From Brachypodium distachyon (Eukaryota > Streptophyta > Magnoliopsida > Poales > Poaceae): a stretch of DNA of 64,000 nucleotides. The DNA is taken from positions 21,466,584-21,530,583 of the forward strand of contig NC_016134.3 in assembly GCF_000005505.3 (NCBI RefSeq), given 5' to 3'. The notes below the pieces were generated by a model, which did no database searches, was not told the origin of the DNA, and worked only from the letters and a program-made list of their open reading frames with translations. The position numbers and the translations under genes were made by a program. Shown one piece after another: positions 43,377 through 53,446 of this stretch; position 1 is the stretch's first letter, and the number at the start of each line of letters is the position of its first letter.

Positions 43377-44969
43377 CTACTGCAGAAGCGGCGGGATGCT
43401 CTGCTCGTTCCTGAAGTAGTCGCCGGGGTCAACCTTCCCTTTCACCGCCGCCAGCCGCCGGAAGTTCCCCATGAAGTACCTCTCGCCCCAGACCCTCCCG
43501 CTCTCGTACGCCGTCAGACCGTCGGCGCCGACCGCGTTCTGCCCGATGTCCAGGTCGCGGTAATTGGCGAAGGCCTCCCTCGGGTTGCTGCTTACCATCG
43601 GCTCCATGAACCCGTAGAGTCCATCGAGCCGCCCGGTCGCCGCGGCCGCCGCGCCGCCGTCCGCGTCGCAGCACCAGTACACGGCGTACTGGACGTTGTA
43701 CAGCACGCCGGCGCGGTGCGGGTACGGCGTGGAGTCCGCGCTCACTCTGGCGACCGCCCCGCCGTGCGGCTCCAGGATCATGAGCACGGCGCCGCCGCTC
43801 GGGGAGAGATGCTCCCGAGAGATGCTCTCCCAGCCTGCCTTGCCGACGGCGCGCCGCACGTAGTCTGACCTGTTCTTGACATAGGTGCCCAGGTTGTTGG
43901 TCCGGTTCAGCATCGCCTCCACGGGGGTGTCCATGCTTCCCAGGCTGATGAACGACATGGCGCGCAGCCAGCTCATCTCCCGGCAGTCAGCCGAGGACAT
44001 GCCGAGCTCTGGGAGGAGCCTGCGCATCGTGTACTCGAGCCGCGTGCAGCCGCCGAGGAAGAGGGCCTGGAAGAAGACGTTTTTACCTTGCAGGGCCACG
44101 CGGATGGTGAGCTCGTCCGGGAGGGATTGGTCGAGCGCGAGCGTCTCCCACTTGGCGAGCACGGCGGCGGTGGACGACTCGTCGAAGGTCTTGCCGATGT
44201 TGAACACGGTTACTGTCGGAGAGACCATGGAGGAGAGCTTCAGCCGCCACGACACCACGACGCCGAAGCTCTCGCCGCCGCCTCCACGGATGGCCCAGAA
44301 AAGGTCCTCCCCCATGGAACCCCTGTCGAGGAGCTCGCCATCGGCGTTGACGACCCTGGCGTCCACCACGCTGTCCGTCCCAATGCCGTACTTGCGGGTC
44401 ATCAGGCCGATGCCGCCGCCGCTCAGGAACCCGCCGACGCCGACCGTGGGGCACGCGCCGCCCGGGAACGCCAGCGTGGGGCTCGCCTTCCCGATCGCGT
44501 AGTAGAGCTCGCCCAGAGTCGCGCCAGAGTCCACCCACGCGGTTGCCGCCTCCCACCAGCTTCCGCGGCTGATGCTCACGGCGCGGAGCCTGGCCAGGTC
44601 CAGCACGGCGAACGATTGGCCGTCGTCGCGCACGGAGCGGTACGAGAGGCCCTCGAAGTCGTGCCCGCCGCTGCGCACGCGGAGCCGCACGCCATGCAGG
44701 CGGCCGCAGCGCACGGCGTCCTGGACGTGGGGGGCGGCCGTGGCCGTGACGATGCACGACGGACGCGCCGTGGTGTTGGTCAGGAACTTTGGGTTCTGGA
44801 CCGAGGACGACAGCACGGACATGAATCCGGTCGAGTTCTGCGGGTACAGGAGCTCGCTCGGGATCTTCTCCGAGAGGCATTGGATGAACTCATCGGCGGG
44901 AGAGCAAGAAGTTAACGTAGGGAAGAAGACGATGAGCACTAGTGCCAGCAGTACTGGCGAGACGGCCAT
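43377..44969 (-). CDS. berberine-bridge-enzyme-like FAD-linked oxidase, intact, single exon
   Basis: A 530-residue protein of normal length for the plant BBE-like family, secreted flavoenzymes that oxidise carbohydrates, monolignols or alkaloid-type substrates. A signal peptide is evident (residues 1-22, MAVSPVLLALVLIVFFPTLT). The FAD-binding domain has the flavinylation His103 in RSGGHDFEGLSYRS and Cys173 in GGACPTVGVGG, so bicovalent FAD is likely. The usual GGH after that Cys is GGF. Tyr194 in RKYGIGTDSV matches a conserved active-site Tyr. The C-terminal BBE domain ends NYRDLDIGQN, then RVWGERYFMGNFRRLAAVKG and DPGDYFRNEQSIPPL. The ATG at 44969 is chosen because it starts the signal peptide. 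Substrate cannot be told from sequence. The locus is very GC-rich compared with its surroundings, as for many intronless grass genes. Confidence 0.95.
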   Translation of the reverse strand: MAVSPVLLALVLIVFFPTLTSCSPADEFIQCLSEKIPSELLYPQNSTGFMSVLSSSVQNPKFLTNTTARPSCIVTATAAPHVQDAVRCGRLHGVRLRVRSGGHDFEGLSYRSVRDDGQSFAVLDLARLRAVSISRGSWWEAATAWVDSGATLGELYYAIGKASPTLAFPGGACPTVGVGGFLSGGGIGLMTRKYGIGTDSVVDARVVNADGELLDRGSMGEDLFWAIRGGGGESFGVVVSWRLKLSSMVSPTVTVFNIGKTFDESSTAAVLAKWETLALDQSLPDELTIRVALQGKNVFFQALFLGGCTRLEYTMRRLLPELGMSSADCREMSWLRAMSFISLGSMDTPVEAMLNRTNNLGTYVKNRSDYVRRAVGKAGWESISREHLSPSGGAVLMILEPHGGAVARVSADSTPYPHRAGVLYNVQYAVYWCCDADGGAAAAATGRLDGLYGFMEPMVSSNPREAFANYRDLDIGQNAVGADGLTAYESGRVWGERYFMGNFRRLAAVKGKVDPGDYFRNEQSIPPLLQ

Positions 44970-45090
44970 GGGTGGCTGCGAGCGGCGAGAGCTGTCACGA
45001 AATCACCATGCTGTTAATGACCTGTCAAGCTTACTGCCTTGTTCTACTGGAGCTTGTTGCATAGAGTGACCTGTCAAGCTTATAAAGAGT
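44970..45090 (-). promoter_or_regulatory. core promoter of the BBE-like gene
   Basis: Minus-strand TATA-like CTTTATAAGCTTGACAGG lies at about 45069-45086, some 112 bp before the ATG. The block GACCTGTCAAGCTTA occurs twice, at 45019-45033 and 45068-45082, the second overlapping the TATA motif. Confidence 0.55.
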
Positions 45091-46761
45091 TTGATGACTG
45101 ACCTTCCATATCACTGGTACTGCTTGACGCGGTTGACTTGTGACTCTTGCAGGGCGGGAGGGCGCCAAAATATTTTCTCGCCTGCTGTCAGCGACCCTTC
45201 TGCCGGTGCTATACAGGTCTTGGGCTTGGACCTGGAGAGCGGCGATTTTACGGGCGCCGTCCGTGCCGTCGGATCTTGCACCGAGATTCGCGCCAACCAT
45301 TACTCTCAGTTTCCCCCTCATGATCTGCTCTAGCGCACAGAAATCAGACAGCCGAAAACTTAGCGGTATATACCGGAGCCGGCAAAAAAGAGTTTACCCT
45401 TGGACCTGCTCATACCACATGGGACAGCTACCATGGGTACAAATACCAGGGAGCAGGGACAAACCTGCGGAGAGGTTCCCTAAAAAAACCGTGGAGAGGT
45501 AAATGCACTAACTAAGCGTAATCTCTTAGCTTGGCTACGCGAAGGAAGATAGACTAAACCCTAGCCGTTGTCTTTTAAATAAGTTTTTATCTGCGCCGTT
45601 GAGAGACGAAGAAAGAAACAAACAACGTTTGACATGTAGTTTTGTTGTTTTTCTTGTTAGATTTTTGTGTATTTGGTGGTGGCATCTTTACGATGCAGAT
45701 GGCTTCATCTAAAATATTGGTGTCTTAACTCTGTTCTCATTCCGGTGCAGGCGTCTCAGCCTACTCTATAGAGTCAATGGTTCTCACGTTCATTTTTTTT
45801 ATGTTATTGGTCTTTTCCTTGTCGAAACATCGATGGAGCACCGGTTTCACAACTTGCCTTTTAGGAGTGTGCCCTCGGTCATGATGTGTTCAACGGTCTG
45901 ACGCTCCCACCGTTTTCGGTGGGCGGCTCATGCGACTTTTCAAAACGTTTATGGTTTCTAATTTCATCATTGAATACTTCGAGGGACGTCAAGATGCGAA
46001 TGATCGGATGTAGAGACATTGATTTCGAAGGACTACGATGTAGCCTTTTATTATATCAAGGATCTTTGCTTAATTTTTTTGTGAATCAATAAAGTCTGAT
46101 CGTTGTTCTAAAACACGTATAGAGAGGTTGGCCAGGATGAACGGGATAATAGCTTCGGTCGAGGCTAGGTAAGCGGGGGTTGGATGTGATGTGACTCCTT
46201 CCTCTCGTGTTCCTCCTCTTCTTGTTGAGATATGTGTCGAATATGTGTACGAGTAGGGCTGTTGTTGGACTTGGAATTAGAGGAGGGTTTGGAGTCGGAT
46301 CGGAGTCGAACACGTGTAACCCGGGCCTAATTTATAATGGCACCGCGGTGTATTCAAAAGAGACGATGACAACATAATAGCAATGCGCTCGCACGGGAGC
46401 CGGCGCCCAGGGTGGCCGGTGTTGAGGTATTATGAGGGAGGAGTGTCCATAGTCATGTCCTGGGGATGTAGGTTTCGGCCGAACCTAGCTAACAAATATC
46501 GTTCCTCGGTGTCATCTTTGATCGTGCATCCGCCGAATTTCATAACACCTCTCTCCTACAAACCCATATGTGATTCTTGTATTTCAATGGAGATGATGTT
46601 GGGAAAAAGATCTAACCTCTTTATTGATTTTCCTATGACTCGCTTAGCATGGTTGGTCATTTTTGCGACTTTTAACCTGCCACAACCACGGTCCATATCC
46701 GATATGTTTGGAAAAGTGTTAACATGGAACCATAGACATATATCAAATCGCTTTATTTTGA
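45091..46761. other. intergenic; degraded repeat DNA, no gene recognised
   Basis: No convincing coding sequence. 46190-46500 reads like an old copia LTR interior (ATATGTGTACGAGTAGGGCT and GGAGTCGGATCGGAGTCGAA), but I cannot define ends. 45820-46100 ends in GTGAATCAATAAAG, a poly(A)-signal-like stretch, and may be a retroelement 3' UTR. Confidence 0.4.
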
Positions 46762-47716
46762 TGTCGGCTCCGGGGTTACAGGGCTATCCCGTAACCTAGG
46801 AGCACGGGCCGCGGTCCCACCGCATCAGCATAAGGCTCCCCGGGGATCGCCTTCCGGGGATGTTCTTCCTCGGAACCCAATGCCTGTTATCTCCTTTCCC
46901 GGACCCAGAGCCTCGCGGCTCCGCGGCGGCGCCTGGTCTGGTGCCCGGGGAGAGAACGCGTCACTCCTTACCTCAGCCGGTCCTGGCTCCTACTTTGGCA
47001 CCCACGAGCCTGAGCCGGTACGAATCTGTCCGTTCAGAGGAGTCATCAGGACGGCGCGACTGCGGTGTGACGCTCGCCGTTGAGCACTGCGGGCTGGGAT
47101 GCGGCAGGTTTGCCTTTACCTTTTGACCGGCCAGCTTCCATCCCGCGCAAACATTATCACCGTTTCGGCCCAGACAAGGCCGAAACTTCTTTGCGCCCCG
47201 GACCGGGTACAGATCGCTTTGGACAGAAGCCACAGAGCAGGTGGACAGCTTCATATTCGTCTTGTAGCGAGGATGTTCTCCTGTAGCAGCACGCGCGCCG
47301 CGTGCCCTAGTCCGACATTGTGGTGTCCTCTTGAACTATAAAAGGAGGCCCTTGGCTTCCACCCAAAAAAGGTTGGCACCAGGGTTAGTCCAGGCTTAGA
47401 GAACTCGAGGTAGGAGAAGGTTTGGAGTTTTGACCACTGGAGAAGAACAGCGTCTCCTTCTCCATCCTTCCCGGACCACCGTGGTTTAGGCTAGAGCTCG
47501 CCGCTCTGGCCGCTCCTTATAACATTCGTTGATCCAGCCACCACCATCAATACACACACAAAGCAGGACATAGAATATTACATCTCCGGATGGCCCAAAT
47601 CTGGGTAAACGTTCGGAGTTGAAGTCCTACCGATGAAGTTTGGGGCACTCCTTGCGCCACTCTACCTAAACAAAAAAAGGGGTGCTTGCACTCCCGGTGT
47701 CCGTGCGAGCACGACA
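46762..47716 (+). repeat. gypsy LTR, probably solo (955 bp)
   Basis: Starts TGTCGGCTCCGGGGTTACAG and ends GTGCGAGCACGACA. It has a TATA-like ACTATAAAAGGAGGCCC (47335) and, near the end, GGATGGCCCAAATCTGGGTAAACG. This is the same plan as the gypsy LTRs at 1044 and 18216 but a different sequence. Flanks TTTGA and GTTGG agree at only 3 of 5 positions. No PBS or coding follows. Confidence 0.65.
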
Positions 47717-48041
47717 GTTGGTCTAATTGGAATAACTGTGTAATGAACTTATTCTTCACAAGAAATAAGTTTCTATTTTTTTTTCAGGTTTGTCTTAATG
47801 CACTGTATTCAATATTGGCACCTACTTCAGAGTGTGAGGCGCATGCTTCCATTGACTTCAGGTGGGACCGTGCGCCTGAAAATGGTCGTTGAGGAGTGAT
47901 TCAACGGTTTGGGTGACCTTGCTACGTGATTTAGCCTACTTGCTTATAATCCTAAATTATGTGTTTTATCCGCGTTGTAAGATTTGCAATACTATATATG
48001 CTTTGTGCACCGATTGAGGCACAGGCATACCATCTTTTTTA
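47717..48041. other. intergenic; nothing recognised
   Basis: Short spacer between the LTR and a Stowaway MITE. Confidence 0.5.
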
Positions 48042-48273
48042 CTCCCTCCGTCCAACGGGGCATATTAAGATTCGGTTGACCAAACTTTTGACCACAAATT
48101 ACTTCATGAATATGTGACAAATGTGATCAAAATCATGACATAAGCAAATATCCTTAAATATGAATATAATGGATATGAATTTATGTCATATAATTATATA
48201 TTAATAGAATAATTTGTGGTCAAAGTATTAATCAAAAAAAAGCTAATACGCCCTCGTTGTTGGACGGAGGTAG
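48042..48273. mobile_element. Stowaway MITE (232 bp), TSD TA
   Basis: Ends CTCCCTCCGTCCAAC and, inverted, CTACCTCCGTCCAAC, with TA on both sides (48040-48041, 48274-48275). The interior pairs ACCAAACTTTTGACCACAAATTA with its complement, AT-rich, no coding. Tc1/mariner-derived. Confidence 0.9.
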
Positions 48274-48275
48274 TA

Positions 48276-49374
48276 GAAAGAAAAAATATTTTGAGAAAAA
48301 CTATATATTATGAAACACATTTCGTGTCAAAATTGATAAAGAAAAAGGGAAAACCTTGGCTCCACATAGATACAAGGATTTTGATAAGTAAATTGGTAAT
48401 CTCTTCTGCATACGTAGATTTATGTATATTGATAATCTTTTCTATACGGCCGATAGTCAAGCATAAACATCTTTGACCAGCACAAACTTAGAACTTGTAC
48501 TACGAACCAGAGAGACTATTCTCCTATTCGCGGAGCGCACGCGAGCAATATGTACTCATCACGTCAACGATCGCTATTGATGAGACGGGATCATTTCGAG
48601 ATGTGGTGCTTGGTGCTAAACGAAAAAAATACATTACTAATTACTTGGAGAAAGGAACTACTGGTACGTGCAGTTAAGTTACTCTATTAATTCGATACCT
48701 ACAGTACAATATGGCGTGGTCAATGTCAACTCGTTAGGTCGCGTCCTCGAGCGAAGTCGATCAACATGTCGGGTAAGGTTTAACGGATTTTTTAATTTGC
48801 CCTCTAATAACTTGTGCATCAATAATCAGTTTTTCATGTTAACTACTCCTATCTCAGGTGGTCTGGTCTACTCAGGTTTAAGTTTTAGACTTGACATAGG
48901 AGTCGCATTTTCTTGAATTATTTCAGAATTTAACTGGCGCTATTATTTCAGTGGTGCCGGCAGGTGCCGCGTGTTGTGAACGTGTGCGTTTGTATTGTGT
49001 TTCTAAGAAAAAACAGTTTTTTGCAGCTAGTGAGTCCCTTCCGAGACCACCACGTTTCCTTGGAGGCGATCGAGAGGCGTGCCCTTTGGCTGCCTTGCTT
49101 GATGGTCTGTTCCGGATCAGGGGTTCTCGGAGATGCAACAGATTTTGGCTCCACGACGACGTGCGGTCCTGCTTCCTCTGTCTGCTTTCACGAGACGAGA
49201 TTGATTTTGCCAGCAGTTCACAAATATCAGTCGCATAGTAGAGCCATGCAATTAAAAAGATATGTATGTAAAAGTGGTCTAATCAATAAAAGAGTAACAT
49301 CTTTCTTTGGTACTAGTGAAAACACTATTCACGTCTGGTATAGCCGGACAGAGGGAGTATTTTTTTTAGGTTAG
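48276..49374. other. intergenic; nothing recognised
   Basis: Several short open frames overlap on both strands at 48920-49240 without any domain. A Stowaway-like end (GGACAGAGGGAGTA) at 49347-49360 is a remnant. Confidence 0.45.
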
Positions 49375-49441
49375 TTTTTTTTTTCGAAAATAGAAGGACC
49401 TGATCTCTGCATCGAATGATGCATATAATCATTTTTATTGT
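49375..49441 (-). repeat. LINE-type 3' tail
   Basis: On the minus strand: AATAAAAATGATTATATGCATC-attc-GATGCAGAGATC, then a pyrimidine-rich stretch and a poly(A) of about 10. Same module as 39412-39485. Confidence 0.55.
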
Positions 49442-50096
49442 AAAGTTTCAGTAGCATATTTCTTTGTACATTAGGTTAGGTTATCTTGGCGAGAACGGCG
49501 AGGTGGTGCTAGTGTTCTCACGTCGGAAAAAGTCATCCACGCTCTGCCCCTCGTTTCGATGTTGCTGACTCCAGTTCCATCAGGGATCGACTGGAGGGTT
49601 CACTATTCTTTGATTTGGTGGACTGTTCAGGAGTTGTTGGCCCTCCGACGCTTCAGCTCCATGCAGTGGTGGCGGCGGTCCTCCAGTTAAGTTTGAAAGG
49701 GGCAATTGTGGTATCTTCGGGTATGCGACAAGCAGATCTATGTATCTTCCTCAACCATAGTTATCGGCGACCTCAGATTTGGGGATAGAGAAGGTTGGGG
49801 AATGTCCCCGTTCTTGTTATTTCAGTGAAGTCTCCGAACCCGTCTTTACACGTCTGTTGTTACTACGGCTCGTAAAGTCATTGGGTGATGGTGTTTTTCT
49901 TATTCCTATGTTGTTGGATTTGTGTTTGTTGGTGGAGGCAGTTGTGTCATCTTGACATACATCTTTTTTATACTCATCTTTATACGTTCTCTGTACATTT
50001 TAATATAGGCATGTACTATACGTTATAGAGCCGATTTTCAAAAGTGTCAATGGGATATTTATCAAGCTTTGACACCTCGACATGAAACTGAACGGA
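49442..50096. other. intergenic, possible LINE 3' UTR
   Basis: Lies upstream, in element sense, of the minus-strand tail at 49375-49441, so part may be its 3' UTR. No coding recognised. Confidence 0.35.
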
Positions 50097-50114
50097 CAAT
50101 ACTAGGAACTTTTT

Positions 50115-50196
50115 TTGCGCATCCATCCATGAGGACTTGAACCTAGGTGTTGGGAGCGTACATTCACTCCCCAACCAAGTGACCTAGGCTCACTCC
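50115..50196 (-). mobile_element. tRNA-derived SINE (82 bp), 18-bp TSD
   Basis: Minus strand GGGAGTGAGCCTAGGTCACT has an A-box-like TAGGTCACTTGG, and 40 bases on a B-box GGTTCAAGTCC, ending GGATGGATGCGCAAA. The direct repeat CAATACTAGGAACTTTTT flanks it at 50097-50114 and 50197-50214. Pol III boxes, A-tail and a long TSD indicate a SINE retrotransposed by LINE machinery. It is close to the size of its tRNA ancestor. Confidence 0.8.
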
Positions 50197-50214
50197 CAAT
50201 ACTAGGAACTTTTT

Positions 50215-52216
50215 GCCGATGTAAATTTAGGATGCCAAAGCTATAGGCGAAAATGTAAAACTCCAATGTAGATCCTTCAACCTCGGGAATTCTAACAATT
50301 TCAACTAGGCTACTAGACTTTCCACAAGAATTCCATATTCGGCATAGAAGCTCGAGCCATTTGAACTCGAATCCAGACACTTACGAACTGGGAAATGGGG
50401 GAAACCCTACCGGTCCTTTCCCGTGCAGCGAAGTTGTAGGTGAACGGCGCACCGGAAGACACGGGAGGGGAAAAGGGAGGGAAGAAAACGGTAACGTCTC
50501 CCTGCAGGCGGTGGCTGTAGTGAGTTCCATGGTCCGGTGCGAGAGTAGGTAGAAATTAAGGAAAAACGGAAATAGGGACAAGAGGGGAAGTGTAATCAAA
50601 TGCAAGCGAAATCCCTGACCCCGCCTCATTGTGGGAAGGAGAGATTAGTGGTGAAACCGGGTCGATTCGAACGGATAATGGTCAGACCATATTTTTTATT
50701 TCAGGATTTGGAAGTGTTGCGGACACGGATGCGGAAATGAATACGGAATATGGTGGATAATAAAGGAAATGGAAATTGAACCATTAATACAAGATAAATA
50801 AACACCTCGTCTTAACAACTAAGCTGACGACAACCACATCATAACACATAAGCCGACAACAACCACATCTTAGCAAATGATATATAAATGTTCTCACATA
50901 GTGGAGTAAGGACTTCGGTAGCTACAGGAGCATAAAGGCTTTCACATGCAACAGCAACATATGCTAGCATTTTGCACAAGTTTTCACATGCAACGACGAC
51001 ACACTTTTATCAGATCAACATCACCGTGTCATGCTTGCAGCCCTGTAATTTCTCACCGTGTCTAGCAATGGAAGAGGCGTCTGGTCAGGAGAGAGATGGG
51101 GATTGGAGTCTTGTCTGAGCGATACAAGTCTGCAATATAACCTAGAAACCAAGCTGGGCTTTGGAACTTTTTTTAATGGGCTGAATAACAAAAACTGGAT
51201 AATCTGAATTTGACACGTCGGATAATCTGATAAATAATCCAGATACTTCAATCCGCGGACAATATCGATACGGTATCCTATTCTGATTTCAACTGAATTA
51301 CCGTTTCCGTATCTGCCCGGATAAGAAAATTCATCTCCTTATCCGATTCGACCGGATCCGGAACCGGATATTATCCGCTTTCTTCTTTATTTTTGCTATA
51401 CAGTAATTAGCAAATATTTGTTTATCTGAAGTGATTGAGTAAATGGTGATTATCTAACAATGAATTATCTACAGTTTTAAGAAACATTGTTTATCTGAAG
51501 CGATTAAGTGAACAGTTATTGTTTTGATTAAGTTAACCATGATTTATCTACAACATGTGCTATAGTACCCTAACTTGCCTCCTTGTTTTTGCTTTCATTC
51601 CCTGACTTCCCTTCTTCGATTTGGATTAAGTCAGAGGAGCCGCCTCCGAGAGACACTGCCCGTGCCCCGTCTTTCCATATGAGAGCGTCTATCACATTCA
51701 TTATATCGGTCCTAAAATAACGGCAATTATATGCACTGGCGGAGTGTCATGGAGGCCAACATGGGCTGCAGCCCCCCCTTCCAAGTTGCAAATTTTCTTT
51801 TACTATGTATGGTTAACGTGCATCAGCACAATTTATCTATCAAGTAGACATGCTTTCAGTTGGACATAGATATGTTCCATCTTATTCATGGGTTAAATCG
51901 TCGTGAAATCTAAGGAAATGTGCACGAGAATCTACCTCCGCGGCCTAGCTCTCTTCAATCAGCGATGTGCTGCCCAGCTCTCTTAATTATCGAGCTGCAC
52001 AACCGGCCAAAAAAACAAGACTCAACCACATTAACCAACAGATCAAAAATGTTGTGTTAGATCACGAGGTCGACTATAATTTAATGAATTTTGGTCTCAC
52101 ATTCTTTTCAGTAATCGCTTATCTCTACCATTTTAGTTAATTACACACAAAATAATGGTTATATATTTTACATTATTGCCCTATAATTCAGAAAACCTGC
52201 CCTAATATATATAGTA
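50215..52216. other. intergenic; nothing recognised
   Basis: About 2 kb of moderately AT-rich sequence. Short diverged repeats CTAAG..GACAACAACCACATC at 50815-50875 and 'TTCACATGCAAC' at 50940-50995. No gene. Confidence 0.5.
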
Positions 52217-52250
52217 CTAGAAGGGTACCTGCGCGTTGCTGCGCCGTACT
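52217..52250 (-). mobile_element. Helitron-like 3' terminus (minus strand)
   Basis: Minus strand GGCGCAGCAACGCGCAGGTA-CCCTT-CTAG followed by T (52216). It agrees with the grass Helitron 3' consensus at most positions. The 5' TC end should lie to the right but was not found. Confidence 0.45.
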
Positions 52251-52415
52251 GAATGCTTTTCTCTATTTGTCGTTCATATTGTCTCTGTTTTATGTGATTG
52301 TTTTGATGTAAATTTTTATGTTTTTTTACCATGATTAGCAAGGTCACTTTTATCATGTGCAACATCAAAAACTACCGATAGAATAACACAAACAGAAGGG
52401 GCAAATAAAATATTA

Positions 52416-52528
52416 CAACCTCCTATCCATATTAATTGTCTTAAATTTGCCCAAATATGAATGTATCTATACCTAAAAAGCGTCTAGATACATATAATAT
52501 TTCAACAACTAATATGGATCGGAGGGAG
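52416..52528. mobile_element. Stowaway-type MITE (113 bp)
   Basis: CAACCTCCTATCCATATTAA at the left pairs with AACTAATATGGATCGGAGGGAG at the right; TA on both sides (52414-52415, 52529-52530). The left TIR is slightly decayed. Confidence 0.75.
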
Positions 52529-52591
52529 TATCATTCAAAGAAACCCAAATGGAGTTGAGTAGAACCGTCACCCCAAATATGTTCAGTACTA

Positions 52592-52672
52592 CTCCCTCCA
52601 TTCCTAAATACTTGTCGCTGTTTTAGTACAAATTGCACTAAAACAGCGACAAGTATTTAGGAACGGAGCGAG
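52592..52672. mobile_element. short Stowaway MITE hairpin (81 bp)
   Basis: CTCCCTCCATTCCTAAATAC pairs with GTATTTAGGAACGGAGCGAG. The inner CTTGTCGCTGTTTTAGT arm is perfectly inverted around a small loop, and TA flanks both sides (52590-52591, 52673-52674). One long hairpin when transcribed. Confidence 0.9.
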
Positions 52673-52974
52673 TAACTTACATGTATAGTCACTGAAATCA
52701 ATCTCTTCCTCTCCTGTATCTATGTGCTCTATAATCCTTTGGCAACAAAGTCATGCCAAGCAAGAATCTCTTGGATAACCACAGAGTTAAATAATAGCAA
52801 CATATGAGAACAAATACATGCATGCCAATCTAATTAGAATAAAAGACCATATCAGTTATAGCAGAAGCCTCTGGCTTTATACCATAAAAAGTGGTCAACT
52901 GCAATGACCATACACCCTGTAGAGTCAAAGGTCTTTAAGACGAATATAACACACCACTCCAACTTCAGTGTTTA

Positions 52975-53303
52975 CATCAATCTGAAAATTGATAGCATTT
53001 TCAGCGGATAGATCACAAACATCAGATAGGAACATATAACTCATAACAACTTATACACAAAGACTAAAACACAATCTTCTAGACATCAATCTGAAAATTA
53101 ATAGCATTTTCAGCGAATAGAGAAGCAAACATCATATAGGAACATATAACTCATGACAACTTATACACAAAGGCTAAAACACAATCTTCTGGACATCAAT
53201 CTGAAAATTAATAGCATTTTCAGCGGATAGAGAAGCAAACATTAGATAGGAACAGATAACTCATGACAACTTATACACAAAAGGCTAAAACACAAACTTC
53301 TGG
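52975..53303. repeat. tandem repeat, three units of about 110 bp
   Basis: Units start CATCAATCTGAAAATT at 52975, 53084 and 53194 and share GATAGCATTTTCAGCG, AGGAACATATAACTCAT and ACAACTTATACACAAA. They are roughly 90-95% alike by eye. No coding. Confidence 0.9.
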
Positions 53304-53312
53304 ACATAGAAA

Positions 53313-53446
53313 AAGGTAATGCCAAAGAACATATCCTAGCATGCCAAAAAAAAAAGCCAACAAATTGTTGATTCTTCTATGTGGTAATGCGAAAGAACAT
53401 ATCTTAGCATGTTAAAACAAATCAACAAATGTTGATTCTTCCACAG
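53313..53446. repeat. tandem duplication, two units of about 67 bp
   Basis: GGTAATGCCAAAGAACATAT ... CAACAAATTGTTGATTCTTC recurs as GGTAATGCGAAAGAACATAT ... CAACAAATGTTGATTCTTCC directly after the 110-bp array. Confidence 0.8.

Noticed and set aside
44083..44915. Long open frames on both strands within 44083-44915
   Set aside because: They are shadows of the GC-rich BBE-like coding sequence; only the 530-codon minus frame has domains and a signal peptide.
48923..49374. Overlapping open frames on both strands
   Set aside because: Mutually overlapping, short, no domain and no splice context; treated as chance.
50115..50196. A functional tRNA gene
   Set aside because: Has A- and B-box-like sequences but lacks a proper acceptor stem and is flanked by an 18-bp target duplication with an A-tail, so it is a retroposed SINE.
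52975..53446. CRISPR-like repeat array
   Set aside because: Units are directly adjacent without unique spacers, and this is plant nuclear DNA.
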